Source: Erigeron canadensis
Lineage: Eukaryota; Streptophyta; Magnoliopsida; Asterales; Asteraceae
DNA length: 64,000 nucleotides
Reading direction: 5' to 3'
Assembly: GCF_010389155.1 (NCBI RefSeq)
Contig: NC_057763.1
Span: 39,538,645 to 39,602,644 of the forward strand
Both the position numbers and the translations under genes were made by a program. Below, piece by piece: positions 11,667-24,128 of this stretch (positions within the stretch are counted from its first letter, which is position 1; each line of letters begins with the position of its first letter). Under the pieces are notes generated by a model. It saw nothing but the letters and a program-made list of their open reading frames with translations. It was not told the DNA's origin and ran no database searches.

Positions 11667-12329
11667 CGATTAATTTTGATTCTGGAATTTGAGACTGTGT
11701 GGATTTTATTTTATCAGTTCATTGTATAGAAATTGGAATTAGAATATATCGTGTAAGCATCAAATTTTGATACTCAAATTCATATTGAATTTAATTATGT
11801 ATCGCTATCGAATCGAATTGATCCACAACTAATGTGATTATCTATAATGACAACGATGTTGAAATGTTGAATATTGTGATGGTGAAAGGCATACATATGT
11901 GTCATGATATGAGACGGTTTCGTGTCCATGCAGTAGTTTATCTACGAGATTTGTTTATTTGGCTTTCGCTACCAACTTTTTGGAATCACCGGGCCAGTCT
12001 TTCCATTTTGATAATGAGTGAAATGTTTATTGATTCACATATTATGATAGATTCTAATGAAATTGAAATTAGAATGTATATTTACTGCATGTGTGAGAAT
12101 TTACATATATCTTTTACTTTTGAGGTAAAATTATATTTATTTCCAAAATGTGATTTAAGATCAAATTACATTTATTTCCATGATATGTTTTAAAGATGTA
12201 TATATACATTGTAAACTTACATTACATTTTGAGAAAATATATAATTATGACTTAAAAGCGGAGATATATTTAAATCTCCCATTTATCTATTTAATAAAAT
12301 CAACATTCCTATGAATGTATATCACTCTT
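11667..12329. other. Sucrose synthase upstream region
   Basis: AT-rich sequence between the sucrose synthase start codon and the first transposon to its right. It should contain the promoter and 5' UTR, but no clear TATA box or other element could be assigned. A 119-codon frame at 11834-12193 resembles no family and is low-complexity. Confidence 0.4.
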
Positions 12330-12637
12330 TTAGGGTATGTTTGATAAATCAGAATGATTTAATGCTGAATGATTAAAAGTCCTGAATGATTCAATAACTC
12401 TGAATGAATATGATTCTGAATGTTAAAATGTTGTTTGATAACAGTCTGGATGAACACTACAAATAACATAAAATTATCATATTGCCCTTCAATCGAATAA
12501 CATAAATGCCACAACTTAAAAGTAAAATACAATATCACAAATATAGATTCAACCATCTCGTTTAATATAATATCAACTCCATCAATTCAGTTTGATATAT
12601 TATCAAAATATCTTCATTATATTGTTAATTATTATAC

Positions 12638-15099
12638 TGTAACATCCCAAACTTTTTATTTAACAATTGACCTGAGTCGTTAAGTCAACATTACGTGTCC
12701 GTTAAGCCTATAAATGATTTAATGACTATATGTGTTTAATGTGTTATATGTGTCAGGCTTTAGCGCCTTAATGATTAATGTGCTAAAGTGCTAAAGATAT
12801 GTTTTATATGCCTTTTGATGTGCTTAAAGTGTTTAATGTGTTGTAAGTATTCCCAATAGGTGTTTTGAACTAAATATGAGCCATAAGGAAGCCTAAGGAC
12901 TAGTTTTAACATAGGTGGAAACTAAAAAACGGGATTAGGGTCTTGGAGCAGGTCATTAGCTTCTAATTACTCATATTATCCTTTCCTCTTTGAGCCCTAA
13001 CCATTCCCCATTGCCATAATCAATTCCTTATTCGATTTCATCTTCGTTTGGTTGATTCGAGAGTGTTTTGATCAAGTTTCTATATTCTCTTTGTAATCTC
13101 CAGGTATCCCAGGTATAATAACATTGATTTTATGTCCTTTCAATCCCTTGATTCGATTCATAACTGATCTAGGTCTTTAGAGGGTTGATTGGAGTCAAAA
13201 ACATGAGTTTCGATCAATTTGGTAACCTAAAATGATTGTTGTTGTGTTGCAAATCAATTGGATGTTAAGGGTTATTTTCATGACATCATTAGAGTCTTAA
13301 AATGATGAATTTTAAGGGTTAAAAGTCGTTCATAAGGTTTGAGGTCGTTTGGGGTATGTTTGGTTAAGTTTTGGAGGTTAAACATGAGGTTTGTGCAGAA
13401 TCGGGGCTAGCTGCGGCGCAGCTACTAAGCTGCGGCGCAACTGGAAACCAGTGACACATAGCTGCGACGCAACTTGGTAGTTGCGACGCAATAGCGACGG
13501 AATTTTCAAATGGCCATAACTTTTGAACCGTAACTCCGTTTTTAACAAATAAGCTATCCACGGAATCGTAAGAGAGTCTACTTTCTAATGGTTATGTTTT
13601 TAAAAGATGATTGTGATGTCAAGTTTCCAGAATGGTTAATTTAGTGAGTGAATGTCGAGTTTCGTCGAGTTTTGTAAGCTTTAAAGTATTAATCGAATGT
13701 CCGATGCATCAAGCCTTGTCATGGGTCATGTTTATAGATACTTAGGCTTGATTCATGAACAAAAGTAAGTAGGTACTTGTTTAGCTTATTATGTCGTTTA
13801 ATGATTATAGGTAATCGGGAATACTTGCAAAGCTCGGTAACTTACGTTATCATTTTGTACGCTTCTAAGAGGTAAAATACACTACTTTGACATGCTGAGG
13901 GTTCAACAAAAGATGGTTATCTTATAATAGCTTCCATTTGATATCTTGATCGTTTATGGGTAATCGGGATACATGGGAGGTGATATGGGCTATGTAAATG
14001 ACATTTGAGGCCTGATATGCAGTCCCTATGATATGAAATGAAATGAAATGAAATGATATGATATGATATGTTTTGAGACGTATTGTATTGTGCATGTTTG
14101 TATGGCTTATTAATCTAGTTCACTAGACTCTTTAAGTTGCCATGTCACGTGCACGTTTAAGGGCCCAAACATAAAAGATGATTATGTGTTATGTTTAGGT
14201 AATGTAGATTCCTGAACTATATGTAATGTAAATCGAGCTCGTATATGATATGAAAGTGTTAAGCTTAACCCGTACTTGCCCTTGCCCGGTGAGTACGTAT
14301 ATGGTTGCTTGGGTGGCTCCTTGCAACATAATTACGTGGTTAGAGTATCTCCGGGTGGCGTGATTAACCACCAATGTCTTGAACATACGGACTACTCCTG
14401 GATTGGCTTGCCATTCCTTAACGACACTGATGGACGGTCGTAAGGCTTATCCATCCAGTCGGGTGTGAGGTCCCCGTTAGGTCTTTTGACCGCCTACACA
14501 CAAACTTACACCTTATATGATATGAGTGACTTATGTCACACCTGAAATGATGTTATATGTGATGATGAAAAGATGATTAGGCACATCTAAGACGAACAAT
14601 CCTATACGAATGATGTTTATGGCTATATGAGATGTTATGTGCCTTAATGATGAAATATGACTTTTAATACGTTTTAATTGGACAAATGTTTTTATAAGCT
14701 CGTGTTATCTTACTTAGCTAATTCGTTAGCTAACACTTGTTTCTTGAAATGTGTTGTTCCTTCAGGTTTAGATAGCTTTGAGTGTTGATGAATAAAGAGC
14801 GAGGCATGGGTAGATTGTTTGAAAAGGATTATAGTTTACCCATAGTGGCTGCTCCTTTAGACCTTTGAATTTTATGTTTAGATATTTATGAATTGTATTG
14901 ACTTGTGATCGGTTGTTTTATGTTGGGCAACCGATGGATTTCCATTTAGACTTGTTTCAATGATATGGCTAGTAACACCGTTTGATGAATAAACCAAACT
15001 GAAATTATTAGTTTGGACTTTTAAATGTTTTTCCGCTTTCTTTGACACCGTTAGGTGAAAGCTCTTGGAAATCCTTGTTTTTAAATGATGGGTGTTACA
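12638..15099 (+). mobile_element. Solo LTR (Ty3/Gypsy-like), first copy
   Basis: A 2462-bp block beginning TGTAACATCCC and ending GGGTGTTACA, with TG...CA termini. It is flanked by perfect TATAC duplications at 12633-12637 and 15100-15104. It has no internal coding region, which fits a solo LTR left by LTR-LTR recombination. The terminal sequence and length resemble LTRs of Tekay/Del-type chromoviruses (inference). It includes a GC-rich segment built on GCTGCGGCGCA at about 13410-13500 and an ATATG/AAATG simple repeat at about 14033-14070. True transcriptional orientation is not certain. Confidence 0.88.
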
Positions 15100-15104
15100 T
15101 ATAC

Positions 15105-15791
15105 CAAAGTACTTTCCAAATTATTGGTCATATGAACAATCAGTAAGAAAAATAAAGTGTATATCAAACATATAAAAAACCCCTCCACAAGTACCAATCT
15201 ATATTATATTTATAGTATATATATTATACGAGTATATATTACATTCTTACTTTATAAAAAAAAATTAGAAAAACTGTAATTATTCATTACAAAAAGATAC
15301 AAGAACAACAAGAGTTTTGTTAACAAGATTTGGGGCTTATTATCACCACCGAATGAACATGATAATGATGTGAAAAATCCCATCTTCATTATTTATTATT
15401 ACTCGTATTGTAAAAAAAAAATCACAACCTTTTGTTGTTAATTTCTTCCATTATCATTCTCAATCATCAATTGCCCTTTATTATTATTATCAGATATAGA
15501 TGTAAGATTTTTTTGGGTTTACAAGGAAATAGTTATTTATTATTTTGTTATTATTGTAATTAAGAAGAGAAAAAATATTTTGTTAGAAATAGAGTAAAAA
15601 ACAGAGAAAGGATTGTTGAGATGAAAGAAGAAAAATTTCACTTTATGTGAAATCATGATGAAGAAAAAGCCATGGAGAACCAGATTGTAGTGGGCAATAA
15701 AGGAGTTAGAGGAAAAGAAGGGATGTTGATAAGGGTATTAGAGACAAATGAGGCTACTGAATGGGTTCAGGGAGTGTTTTAAGAATGAACT
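15105..15791. other. Internal part of the Harbinger-like element
   Basis: About 690 bp between the two solo LTRs, AT-rich, without a coding frame or RNA gene that can be supported. It is best read as the middle of the interrupted element. Confidence 0.5.
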
Positions 15792-15796
15792 ATTCA

Positions 15797-18226
15797 TGTA
15801 ACACCCGTCATTTAAAAACATGGATTTCCAAAAACTTTCGCCTAACGGCGTCAAAGAAAGCGGAATTAAACTTTAAAAGTCCAAACCAGCAAAATCTGTT
15901 TGGTTTATTCATTAAATGGTGTTACTAGCCATATCATCAAAACAAATCTAGATGGAAATCCATCGGTTGCCCAACATTAAACAACCGACATTATAGTAAA
16001 TACAAATCATAAATATCTAAACACAAATCAACGTCTAATGCGGGTAGCCACTATGGGTAAACTACAGCCAGCTTCAAGATCATCTACCCATGCTTCACAT
16101 CTTCTCACATCAACCTGCTCACTATTGTTGGACTTGAGGGCACAACACATTTTAAAAGAGCAAGTGTTAGCTAACGAATTACCTAAGTAAGAATACACAA
16201 GTTTTAGAAAGCATTTGTCCAATTAAAAACGTTATATAGATCGTTTTGCATCATTAGAACACGTATCATTACATATCATCTCATTCATCATCTTTCATAT
16301 AGAATAAGTCACCCTAATTGTGCCTAATCATCTTTAACGTCGTTACACATTACATCATAACATCATTTAAGTGTAACATAAGTTACACCCGACTAGATGA
16401 ACACACCTTACGGCTGTCCATCGATGTCGTTAAGGAATGTCAAGCCAATTCCAGGAGTAATCCGTATGTTCAATGACAATGGGGCTGGTAAGACCTTCCG
16501 TATTACTCTTCACGTTATACCTCGTTGCAAGGAGCCACCCGAGCAACCATATCAACGCACTTAACCGGGCTAGGGCAAGTACGGGTTAAGCTTAACACTT
16601 TCACGTTAGATTTACGAGCTCGATTTCACATCACATATAGTTTAGGTGTTTACACAACCTAAACAATCATCACATATATACATCTTTACGTTTGGGCCCT
16701 TAAACGTGCACGCGACATGGCAACTTAAAGAGTCTAGTGAACTAGATGAACAAGCCATACAAACATGCACATTTCAATACTCATAAACAAGTGTCATAAA
16801 TCAATTCATCATAAGACATTGCATTTCATTTCATAAGATAACATCACATATCATTGGGACTGCATTTTAGGCCTCATTGGTCATTTACATAGCCCATATA
16901 ACCTCCCGTGTATCCCGATTACCTATGAACGATCAAGATATCAAATGGAAGTTATTATAAGAAAACCATCTTTTGTTGAACCCTCAGCATGTCAAAGTAG
17001 TGTATCTTACCTCTTAGAAGCGTACAAAATGATAACGTAAGTTACCGAGCTTTGCAAGTATTCCCGACTACCTATAATCATTAAACAATATAATAAGCTA
17101 AACAAGTACCTACTTACTTTTGTTCATGAATCAAGCCTAAGTATCTATAAACATGACCCATGACAAGGCTTGATGCATCGGACATTCGATTAATACTTTA
17201 AAGCTTACATAACTCGACGAAACTCGACATTCACTCACTAAATTAACCTTTCTGGAAACTTGACATCACAATCATCTTTTAAAAACATAATCATTAGAAA
17301 GTAGACTCTCTTACGACTCAGTGGATAGCTTATTTGTTAAAAACGGAGTTACAGTTCAAAAGTTATGGCCATTTGAAAATTCCGTCGCTATTGCGTCGCA
17401 ACTACCAAGTTGCGTCGCAGCTATGTGTCACTATTTTCTAGTTGCGCCGCAGCTAGCCCCGACTCTGCACAAACCTCATTGTTTAACCTCCAAAACTTAA
17501 CCAAACACACCCCAAACAACCCCAAACCTTATGAACGACTTTTGCACCTCAAAGTTCACCATTCTAAGACCATAATGATGCAATGAAATCATTGATTAAT
17601 CCTTACTTAATTTGCATCACATAATTAAACGTTTTAGGTTACCGAATCGATCAAAACACACGTTTTTGACATTAATTGATCTTCTAATAATCTAGACCAG
17701 TTATGGATCTGATTATATGATTGAAAGGACATAATATCAATGTTATTATACCTTGGATACCTGGAGATTACAAAGAGGATGCAAAAACTTGATCAAAACA
17801 CTCTCGAATCAACCGAATAACGATGAAATCGAACAATAGGATGCCATGGAACAAAGGGAACGGCTAGGGCTTCAAAGGAAATGTATATTCTCTGATTTAT
17901 GAGTCTAATGACAGATTATTAGACCCTTAACTCGTTTTTTAGTTTCCAGCTTTATCAAAACTAGTCCTTAGACTTCCTTATGGTTCATATTTAGCTTAAA
18001 ACACCTATGGGGAATACTTACAACACATTAAACAATTTAAACACCTCCAAAGACATTAAAATATACCTTTAGACACATTAACACATGAATCATTAAGGCT
18101 TTAAAACCTTACACACATAGCACATTAATCATACGTGAGCATCACATCATCTGGAGACTTAACGGACTCATGGTGTTGACTTAACGACTCAAGTCAACCG
18201 TTAATCAAAAAGTTCGGGATGTTACA
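15797..18226 (-). mobile_element. Solo LTR (Ty3/Gypsy-like), second copy, inverted
   Basis: A 2430-bp block, the reverse complement of the 12638-15099 family. It begins TGTAACACCC, ends GGGATGTTACA, and has perfect ATTCA duplications at 15792-15796 and 18227-18231. The different target duplications show that the two LTRs are independent insertions and not one inverted duplication. The GC-rich GCGTCGCAGC segment reappears at about 17385-17460. Confidence 0.88.
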
Positions 18227-18357
18227 ATTCAGCATAATTTAAGTTTCGTTCAGCACCATTATATCATTTAGAGGTGTAAAACAAATGGTCTGGATGCTGA
18301 CCGAATCAGCATTCCATGCTGAATGATTCCATTCTGTACGGATCAAACACAGCCTTA

Positions 18358-19228
18358 GGGGGTGTTTGGTTCGCAAAATGTTTTTGAAGGAATTGGAATT
18401 TGTCAAATGAATTGGAATTTGAAGAAATTGGAATCTGAATGTTTTAAAAAGTATTTTGTGTTTGGTTGATAGAATTCAACGAAATTAGATTAATGGAATT
18501 GGAATATTAACTATGTCAAATGACCAAAGTGACCTTTGTTGCATTATTTATAATGTAATTCTTCTTTTTCATTTGAATAAGTTAGTACTCGTTACATACT
18601 ATTGTGTATATATAATTTTATATAATAATAATAATAATAAATAATTATGAATAATAATATAAAAGGAAAGGCATTCATGGTAGTTGATACGGTGGATACA
18701 CCACTTACCACAAACCCTACTTTCTTTTTATCCCATCCGCCCCCTTCTACCAAACTGCAACTCATCTTCTTCTACCAAACAAAAACAAGAATACAAAATT
18801 ATCAATTGATACTAATCACAAAAACCAAATTCCATTTCTCCATTTTCTCTAGCCTCTATTCACATGGTTACACATCTATGGCTGATGGTGGTTACCTTCG
18901 GCGGTGGCTAATACACAGCGGTGGTTATATTCCAACGATGGTAAGTATTTGTTGGTGGTTACTATCACGCAAAGACATCAGATCAGATTTAGGGGAAGAA
19001 TTTTTTTAATTTGGTGTTTTAAGTGTGAAAGGGTATATTGGTAAACATCAATGAATTCCTTGGATTGTTTATAGATTCCATCAAGTTTGTGAATGAATTC
19101 TAAATTCCATGTTTCAAGGAATTTGATGGAATTTTTTAGATTCCAATTCCATATTTTTCTCAACCAAACAAGTGAATGAATGGAATTTGATTCCAATTCT
19201 AAAGAATTCAGGTGAACCAAACAGCCCT
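18358..19228. mobile_element. PIF/Harbinger-like MITE abutting the previous element
   Basis: About 870 bp with ends GGGGGTGTTTGGTTC and GAACCAAACAGCCC, flanked by TTA at 18355-18357 and 19229-19231. It shares its left TTA with the element at 12333-18354, so one inserted next to the end of the other. The interior repeats GGAATTGGAATTTG-type motifs at both ends. A 120-codon frame at 18647-19009 resembles no known protein and is not called. Confidence 0.7.
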
Positions 19229-19231
19229 TTA

Positions 19232-21985
19232 GTTTTAAGGAAAAAGAAATAGTTTTAGGAATTAAGAAAAAATCGACAGGATAATTACTAGTTGGTTGAT
19301 CAATAGAAAGAATAATAGTCAAGCTATACTAATTAAGTTTAACAACACAAACATGTGATAATTACTTATCCACAACATCATCATGTAAGTTAATACAAGT
19401 GTGTGTCAAAAGAATTAACAATACTAACATGTAACTAGTCCGTATTTTTCACAAATCTATCAATTTCATGTGTCGGGTAGTGAAGACCAACAAAAAATGG
19501 CATCCACGTGGAACAAAAATTATCGCACATGTTGAAAAGAATCGAGAGTACCTAACACGACATTTTTTTTTAACAACAATATTTTATAAATAATCTCCGG
19601 TAAGGTACTGAAGGGAAAAAAATTACATCATATAAGTCGGACTAACTTGCCATGAAGGCCACAGAAAACTAAATTTCTTACAACGAGATGATAACCATAA
19701 AAAAATTAAGGAACGAACGGAAATGAAAATGTTCTCTCATATTTCTTGCTCGGAATAAAATGAAGCTTGGTTCCTATTTTTCCATAAATGCCACCACCAA
19801 ATGGATAAAATACCATTCAAGATCGGGCAAATCAGCGACATGTTAGGGATTCTGCGTAAAAAGTAACCATAAACAACAGCGGTAACCAAAACCCAAAAAA
19901 AAAAATCGTCATGAAACATGAGAAAAATGGCCGGCGATGAAAAAAAATCCTCAAATAATTAAATAAGGAGACGATATATACAAACCACATAAAAATTTAA
20001 AATACCCCTATGATTGTAAATGAAGTGAACTATAAAAGGTTAGTTTGCTACTTGGCCTAGTTGACGGTACTAACATTCCAGATACAAACCAATTGTTTAC
20101 TCCTTCCACGAAGTTCTTTTTTTTCTTTTTCTTTTCCATTTTTATTTTTCTTTTTAATGACAAACTTGGATCCCTGACACACCACTAAATATTATCGTAC
20201 CATCAAAATATCACTCGATCATATCCCTCTAGACAATAATATCAATACACCAATTCATTTTTGTTTTCTATTAAAGATGTCAAGATGCTTATTTTTATTT
20301 ATCTTGTTAATAACAAAAAATCACAAAGGCATGAGAGAATAACTTGGCTTTTTTACAACTAAAATTTACCCAATTTTGATAACCCGACTCATTTGCAACA
20401 TCTCGACTTGTTACTTGATAATGTTATTATAAATCAGTATCGTGGTACAATATTTTATATTCTTTTTTATCGAGAATTGAACATTATATACAAAGTAACA
20501 AAGATATTGATCTCTACTTATAAGTTGAACAAACTTATACCTTCGACTACTTATCTATATTATACTAGGTTTTTGACCCGTGCGATGCGCGAGCTGCATA
20601 AAAAACTATATAATACACTTTATATATGAAGAAACGATAACGAACATATTTCATTAGAATTACCTGATGTGAACTATATAAATAGTTTAGTAACATATAA
20701 ACATATGGTTGAACAGAAATAGATTCAACCAAAAGCTTGACAAAATATGAACTTAAAGAGATAGAAGGACTTAAGCTATTAAGCTATACTTTAAATTATC
20801 ATTGAGAATTTAGTAATATGTTTTTCTTCTAGTAGTTCTAGTAATTTGCCTTTTGTTGCCACTAAATGATCTACATCTAGAACATGTATCATGTAGTCGT
20901 CTTGTTACAACAGAACTCAAAGACATACAATTTGATCCTTAATGTAGAGTGACAATTCCACTACATTTCTCTCTAAAAAATTTAAAAGTCACATGAAAAA
21001 TTACAATTGGTTGGATATATAATTCAAAGAGGATAATTTGACTATGCCTTATGTGTTGAATGTTCTTCTTAACATCCAAAAAGTAAAACAGTTATATTCA
21101 TTTGAAGGTGTTGCTGCGATTTTTAGAAATGGATTATCAACACCATGGTGGTTTTAATTTTTGTTTAATCTAATTGACTAATCCAGAAGAGGTAGAATGT
21201 GTCGTTCCAAAAGAGAAAGAAAAAGAAAATTAGGATGTAGAATTTGGTTTAAGAGTGGGGTAGGTCTCGGACTTCGGGTGATTTACAATTACTTGAATTA
21301 ATATAACTCAATTTTTATTTTTTTTTTGGTTTTGCTAAACGAAACCCTAAGGGTTTTTGTTAAAGTGTATTAATTAGTTGTACGTTTACCATAAAACTCA
21401 TCTTATTTGTACTTACTGGCTATTGGCAAAGAAGAAGGTTTACACCAAGGTAGTTTTTATACTTAAAAGAGGATATTGTTTATTAAAACAAAAAGTTTAA
21501 ATTTGGAACATATATTCAAGGTGTAGTTAATATAATGTTAAGATTTATGAGTTTCGATGTTATCTTTTAACTAATTAAATCTACTTTTTACACTTAATTT
21601 GTTTTATTTATTTGTTTTACTTTTGTATATTCATATAGTTTTGAAAACTTCCATATAATCATCATAAGAAAAAAAGGAAAATAACTTTATGTAATGTTGA
21701 ATAAAAAAGATAATGAAATATCATTAGGTATAGACGTGATTTTTTAGTTAAAGAGAAGATATCATTTTATCTAATGAGAAAATCTTAGATTTCTACAATA
21801 TATTTATTTATTAATTAATTAATATATATATATATATATAAGTTCATTTTTTCTCTAAATATATAGTTTATTTTTGGAAAAAAATATGGAGTTGACACAT
21901 AGGATAAAATCCTATGTGGCATTTTTTCAATATAGTTTTAGATTGTAAGAGGGCTTTAAAAAGCTTAACTACTTTTTTATAAGAG
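19232..21985. other. Intergenic, AT-rich, with transposon debris
   Basis: No gene can be supported here. Visible fragments are a possible LINE remnant (19737-19919), a CCCGTGCGATGCGCG motif like a Helitron terminus (20578-20592), a partial copy of the GCTAAAC foldback family at 21328-21400, and a TA repeat around 21825-21840. Confidence 0.5.
19737..19919 (-). pseudogene. Possible non-LTR retrotransposon remnant
   Basis: A 60-codon minus-strand frame contains WWWHLWKNRNQASF. This resembles the W-x-x-W-K-x-R-N-x-x-x-F segment found after the reverse transcriptase in plant LINEs. Nothing else of a LINE is readable nearby, so the call rests on one short motif. Confidence 0.25.
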
Positions 21986-22363
21986 TTATAGATATTATAA
22001 AGTAATTAGGGTTTTAACTTTCAATTTCAACAATGTATACATGATAATACATAATGTACCATACATCAATTCCTACAACTTTCTCTCTCCCCCATAACTC
22101 ATATTATTCATCTAATTCTTTCAAAATCTTTTATTTAAAAACCGTAAATCGATGAATTATAAAAATTATATGGGTGTTCTTAAAATTTCATGCTCTTTTA
22201 TTAGAGATGTCATTCGATATACTTTCGACGAATTTTTAAATCCGAGGGCGGAACCCGTACGGCTAAGATATTTGGCTATGACACTCTATGACATATCATC
22301 TCCTATAACCTATCACCATCACCATCTCACCGCCGCAACACGCGGGTACTTGCTCTCGTTTAA
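21986..22363 (+). mobile_element. Helitron-like non-autonomous remnant, copy 1
   Basis: About 380 bp sharing high identity along its length with 49092-49471. The right end has a short GC-rich inverted motif (CGCCGCAACACGCGGGTACT) followed by CTCGTTTA, which resembles a decayed Helitron 3' hairpin and CTAGT end. Both copies retain a frame reading VIRYTFDEFLNPR, but no protein family is recognised. Confidence 0.5.
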
Positions 22364-22433
22364 ATAAACAACATCTTTATTTGTTTAGAAAGGAAAATTT
22401 TATATATATATATATATATATAGGGTAACACTC

Positions 22434-22752
22434 CGGTGATAACACTCTTAAAAACATCATTTTGATGCATTAAAAATCCATAAAACTATCATATTGCATA
22501 ACTAATTATCATTATTTAAATGTTTAACAATACATTCATCCGTCAAAATCGAAATAATCATGTTTTTTGTTTTGTGCATCCATCTTGGATGCATATTCAT
22601 CAAAATGATGCATCCAACAAAAAATGTGATTTTTTCGATTTTGATGAATCAATGTGTTGTTAAACGCTTAAATAATGATAATTAGCTATGCACTATGTCA
22701 GTTTTATGGACTTTTAATGTATCAAAATAATGATTTTAAATTGTTTTCACCG
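22434..22752. mobile_element. Foldback MITE with long inverted repeats
   Basis: A 319-bp imperfect palindrome. The left arm, starting CGGTGATAACACT, pairs with the right arm, ending AACAATTTAAAATC when read in reverse complement. Landmarks such as AATAATGATAATTAG and TCGATTTTGATG occur in both arms in opposite orientation. No coding capacity and no clear target duplication. Confidence 0.65.
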
Positions 22753-23098
22753 TTCTTCTTTTAAAATTGTTCTTATTTGATGTTCTTATTTGATATATAT
22801 ATATATTACGGAGTAACACGTACACCATATAACATTTCATGTATTTGAACCCGAGATGAGTCAACTCACGTACTCTAGCTACCTCGCCTTTAGATTAATG
22901 ATGAAAATAATTAAATGTTATTTAAGCTCTAAATACATGTCATGTGGATAAGGATTACCGATTTTTATATCATTAATAATCATCTTAGATTGTCATGACA
23001 TAGAAAAGCATTAAATAAAGCCAATATAAATTTCTTGTCGCCAAAGGCACAATACAATGAAGGTTCATTGTATGACTGTCGCGCATTGACCTCTGTAC

Positions 23099-23106
23099 TA
23101 TATAAA
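23099..23106 (+). promoter_or_regulatory. TATA box of the ERF gene
   Basis: TATATAAA lies about 95 bp upstream of the ERF start codon, a normal distance for a plant TATA box with a 5' UTR of about 60 nt. Confidence 0.6.
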
Positions 23107-23193
23107 CGCCCCTTTTTCACATTTCACATATCATCATATCATATATTTTTTATAAAAATTTACAACATCCTAAAAATCAATTTTAATTTAACA

Positions 23194-24128
23194 ATGTGTG
23201 GTGGTGCTATTCTCGCTGATCTCATCCCTCGTTCTTCTCGCCACCCAAACTCCACCAGTGTTTGGGGCAACTCCTCCGTATATGCGTCATATAAGCCCAG
23301 CAGCCCGTTTGAATCTGAATTTACCCACTTTGCCACTAATGAAACTACTACTCGTAGTGTTCATAAACGACCTCCTTATGCTTCAGGTACCAATTTTCAT
23401 TTTCTATGTCATTTACTTAATTTATTACATGTATCTACTAATTAATACAAGCTCCACCCATTGACCCATATGCATTTATATATGCACGTTTTGCATGTCA
23501 TTGTGTATATACTCCATGATTTAATATAATTGTTATTATTTCTAAAAAAAAAACAGGGGATGATGTGTATGAAAAAGACCGGAGGGGCAGTAGTAAAAAA
23601 AGGAGGCAGATGAGGAAGAATCTATACAGGGGAATCAGGCAACGTCCATGGGGGAAATGGGCGGCTGAGATTCGTGATCCCCGGAAAGGCGTGAGGGTCT
23701 GGTTGGGCACATTCAACACAGCTGAAGAAGCCGCCAGAGCTTACGATAAAGAAGCTCGAAATATTCGAGGAACAAAAGCCAAGGTTAACTTCCCTAATGA
23801 AGAAATTGTACTAATAGATTCTTCTAATAATTACACCACTATCAATCTTGATCATAACAGTAACTTCGGGTTTGCTTTTCATGATAATAATAATGCTACT
23901 CAAGCCATTGATTCGGGTTCGGGTTCGGGTGATGTGACGGAAGTAGCTGAGGAGGTGAATGATGAGATACAGACGCTATCGGAGGAGCTGATGGCTTATG
24001 AATCTTATATGAAATTTTATGAGATTCCATATCTTCAAGGCCAGGCCGCGGTGGAGACTGCGCCGATTGTTGTTGACGGTGGTAGTTCGGTGGAGCTTTG
24101 GAATTTCGACGACGATGGTGTTTTGTAA
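23194..24128 (+). CDS. Group VII ERF transcription factor (RAP2.12/RAP2.3/HRE type)
   Basis: Two exons, 23194-23386 and 23557-24128, join in phase to give about 254 residues. The protein begins [12 protein letters not shown], the Met-Cys N-degron of ERF-VII factors. Known biology: Cys2 is exposed and oxidised by plant cysteine oxidases, then the protein is arginylated and degraded in air, and it is stable under low oxygen or low nitric oxide. One AP2/ERF DNA-binding domain lies at about residues 87-146 ([19 protein letters not shown], then [20 protein letters not shown]). A basic KKRRQMRK stretch just before it could be a nuclear signal. The C-terminus ELWNFDDDG is the acidic end typical of the family. 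The single intron between N-degron and AP2 domain is also typical. The Met is confirmed as start because MCGGAI must be N-terminal to function. Confidence 0.97.

Larger units (their letters stand above)
12333..18354. mobile_element. PIF/Harbinger-like element split by two solo LTRs
   Basis: The outer segments 12333-12637, 15100-15796 and 18227-18354 together form one element. Its ends are inverted repeats (GGGTATGTTTGAT at the left, ATCAAACACAGCC at the right) flanked by TTA at 12330-12332 and 18355-18357. Without the two LTR insertions it would be about 1.1 kb. The subterminal sequence repeats GAATGATT and GCTGAATGATT motifs in inverted orientation at the two ends. No transposase was seen, so it is non-autonomous. 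Confidence 0.75.

Noticed and set aside
12638..18226. One full LTR retrotransposon with two LTRs
   Set aside because: The LTR-like blocks are inverted and not direct, the spacer is only 697 bp, and each has its own target duplication, so they are two solo LTRs.
18647..19009. 120-codon plus-strand frame
   Set aside because: It lies inside a Harbinger-like MITE and matches no family that I recognise.
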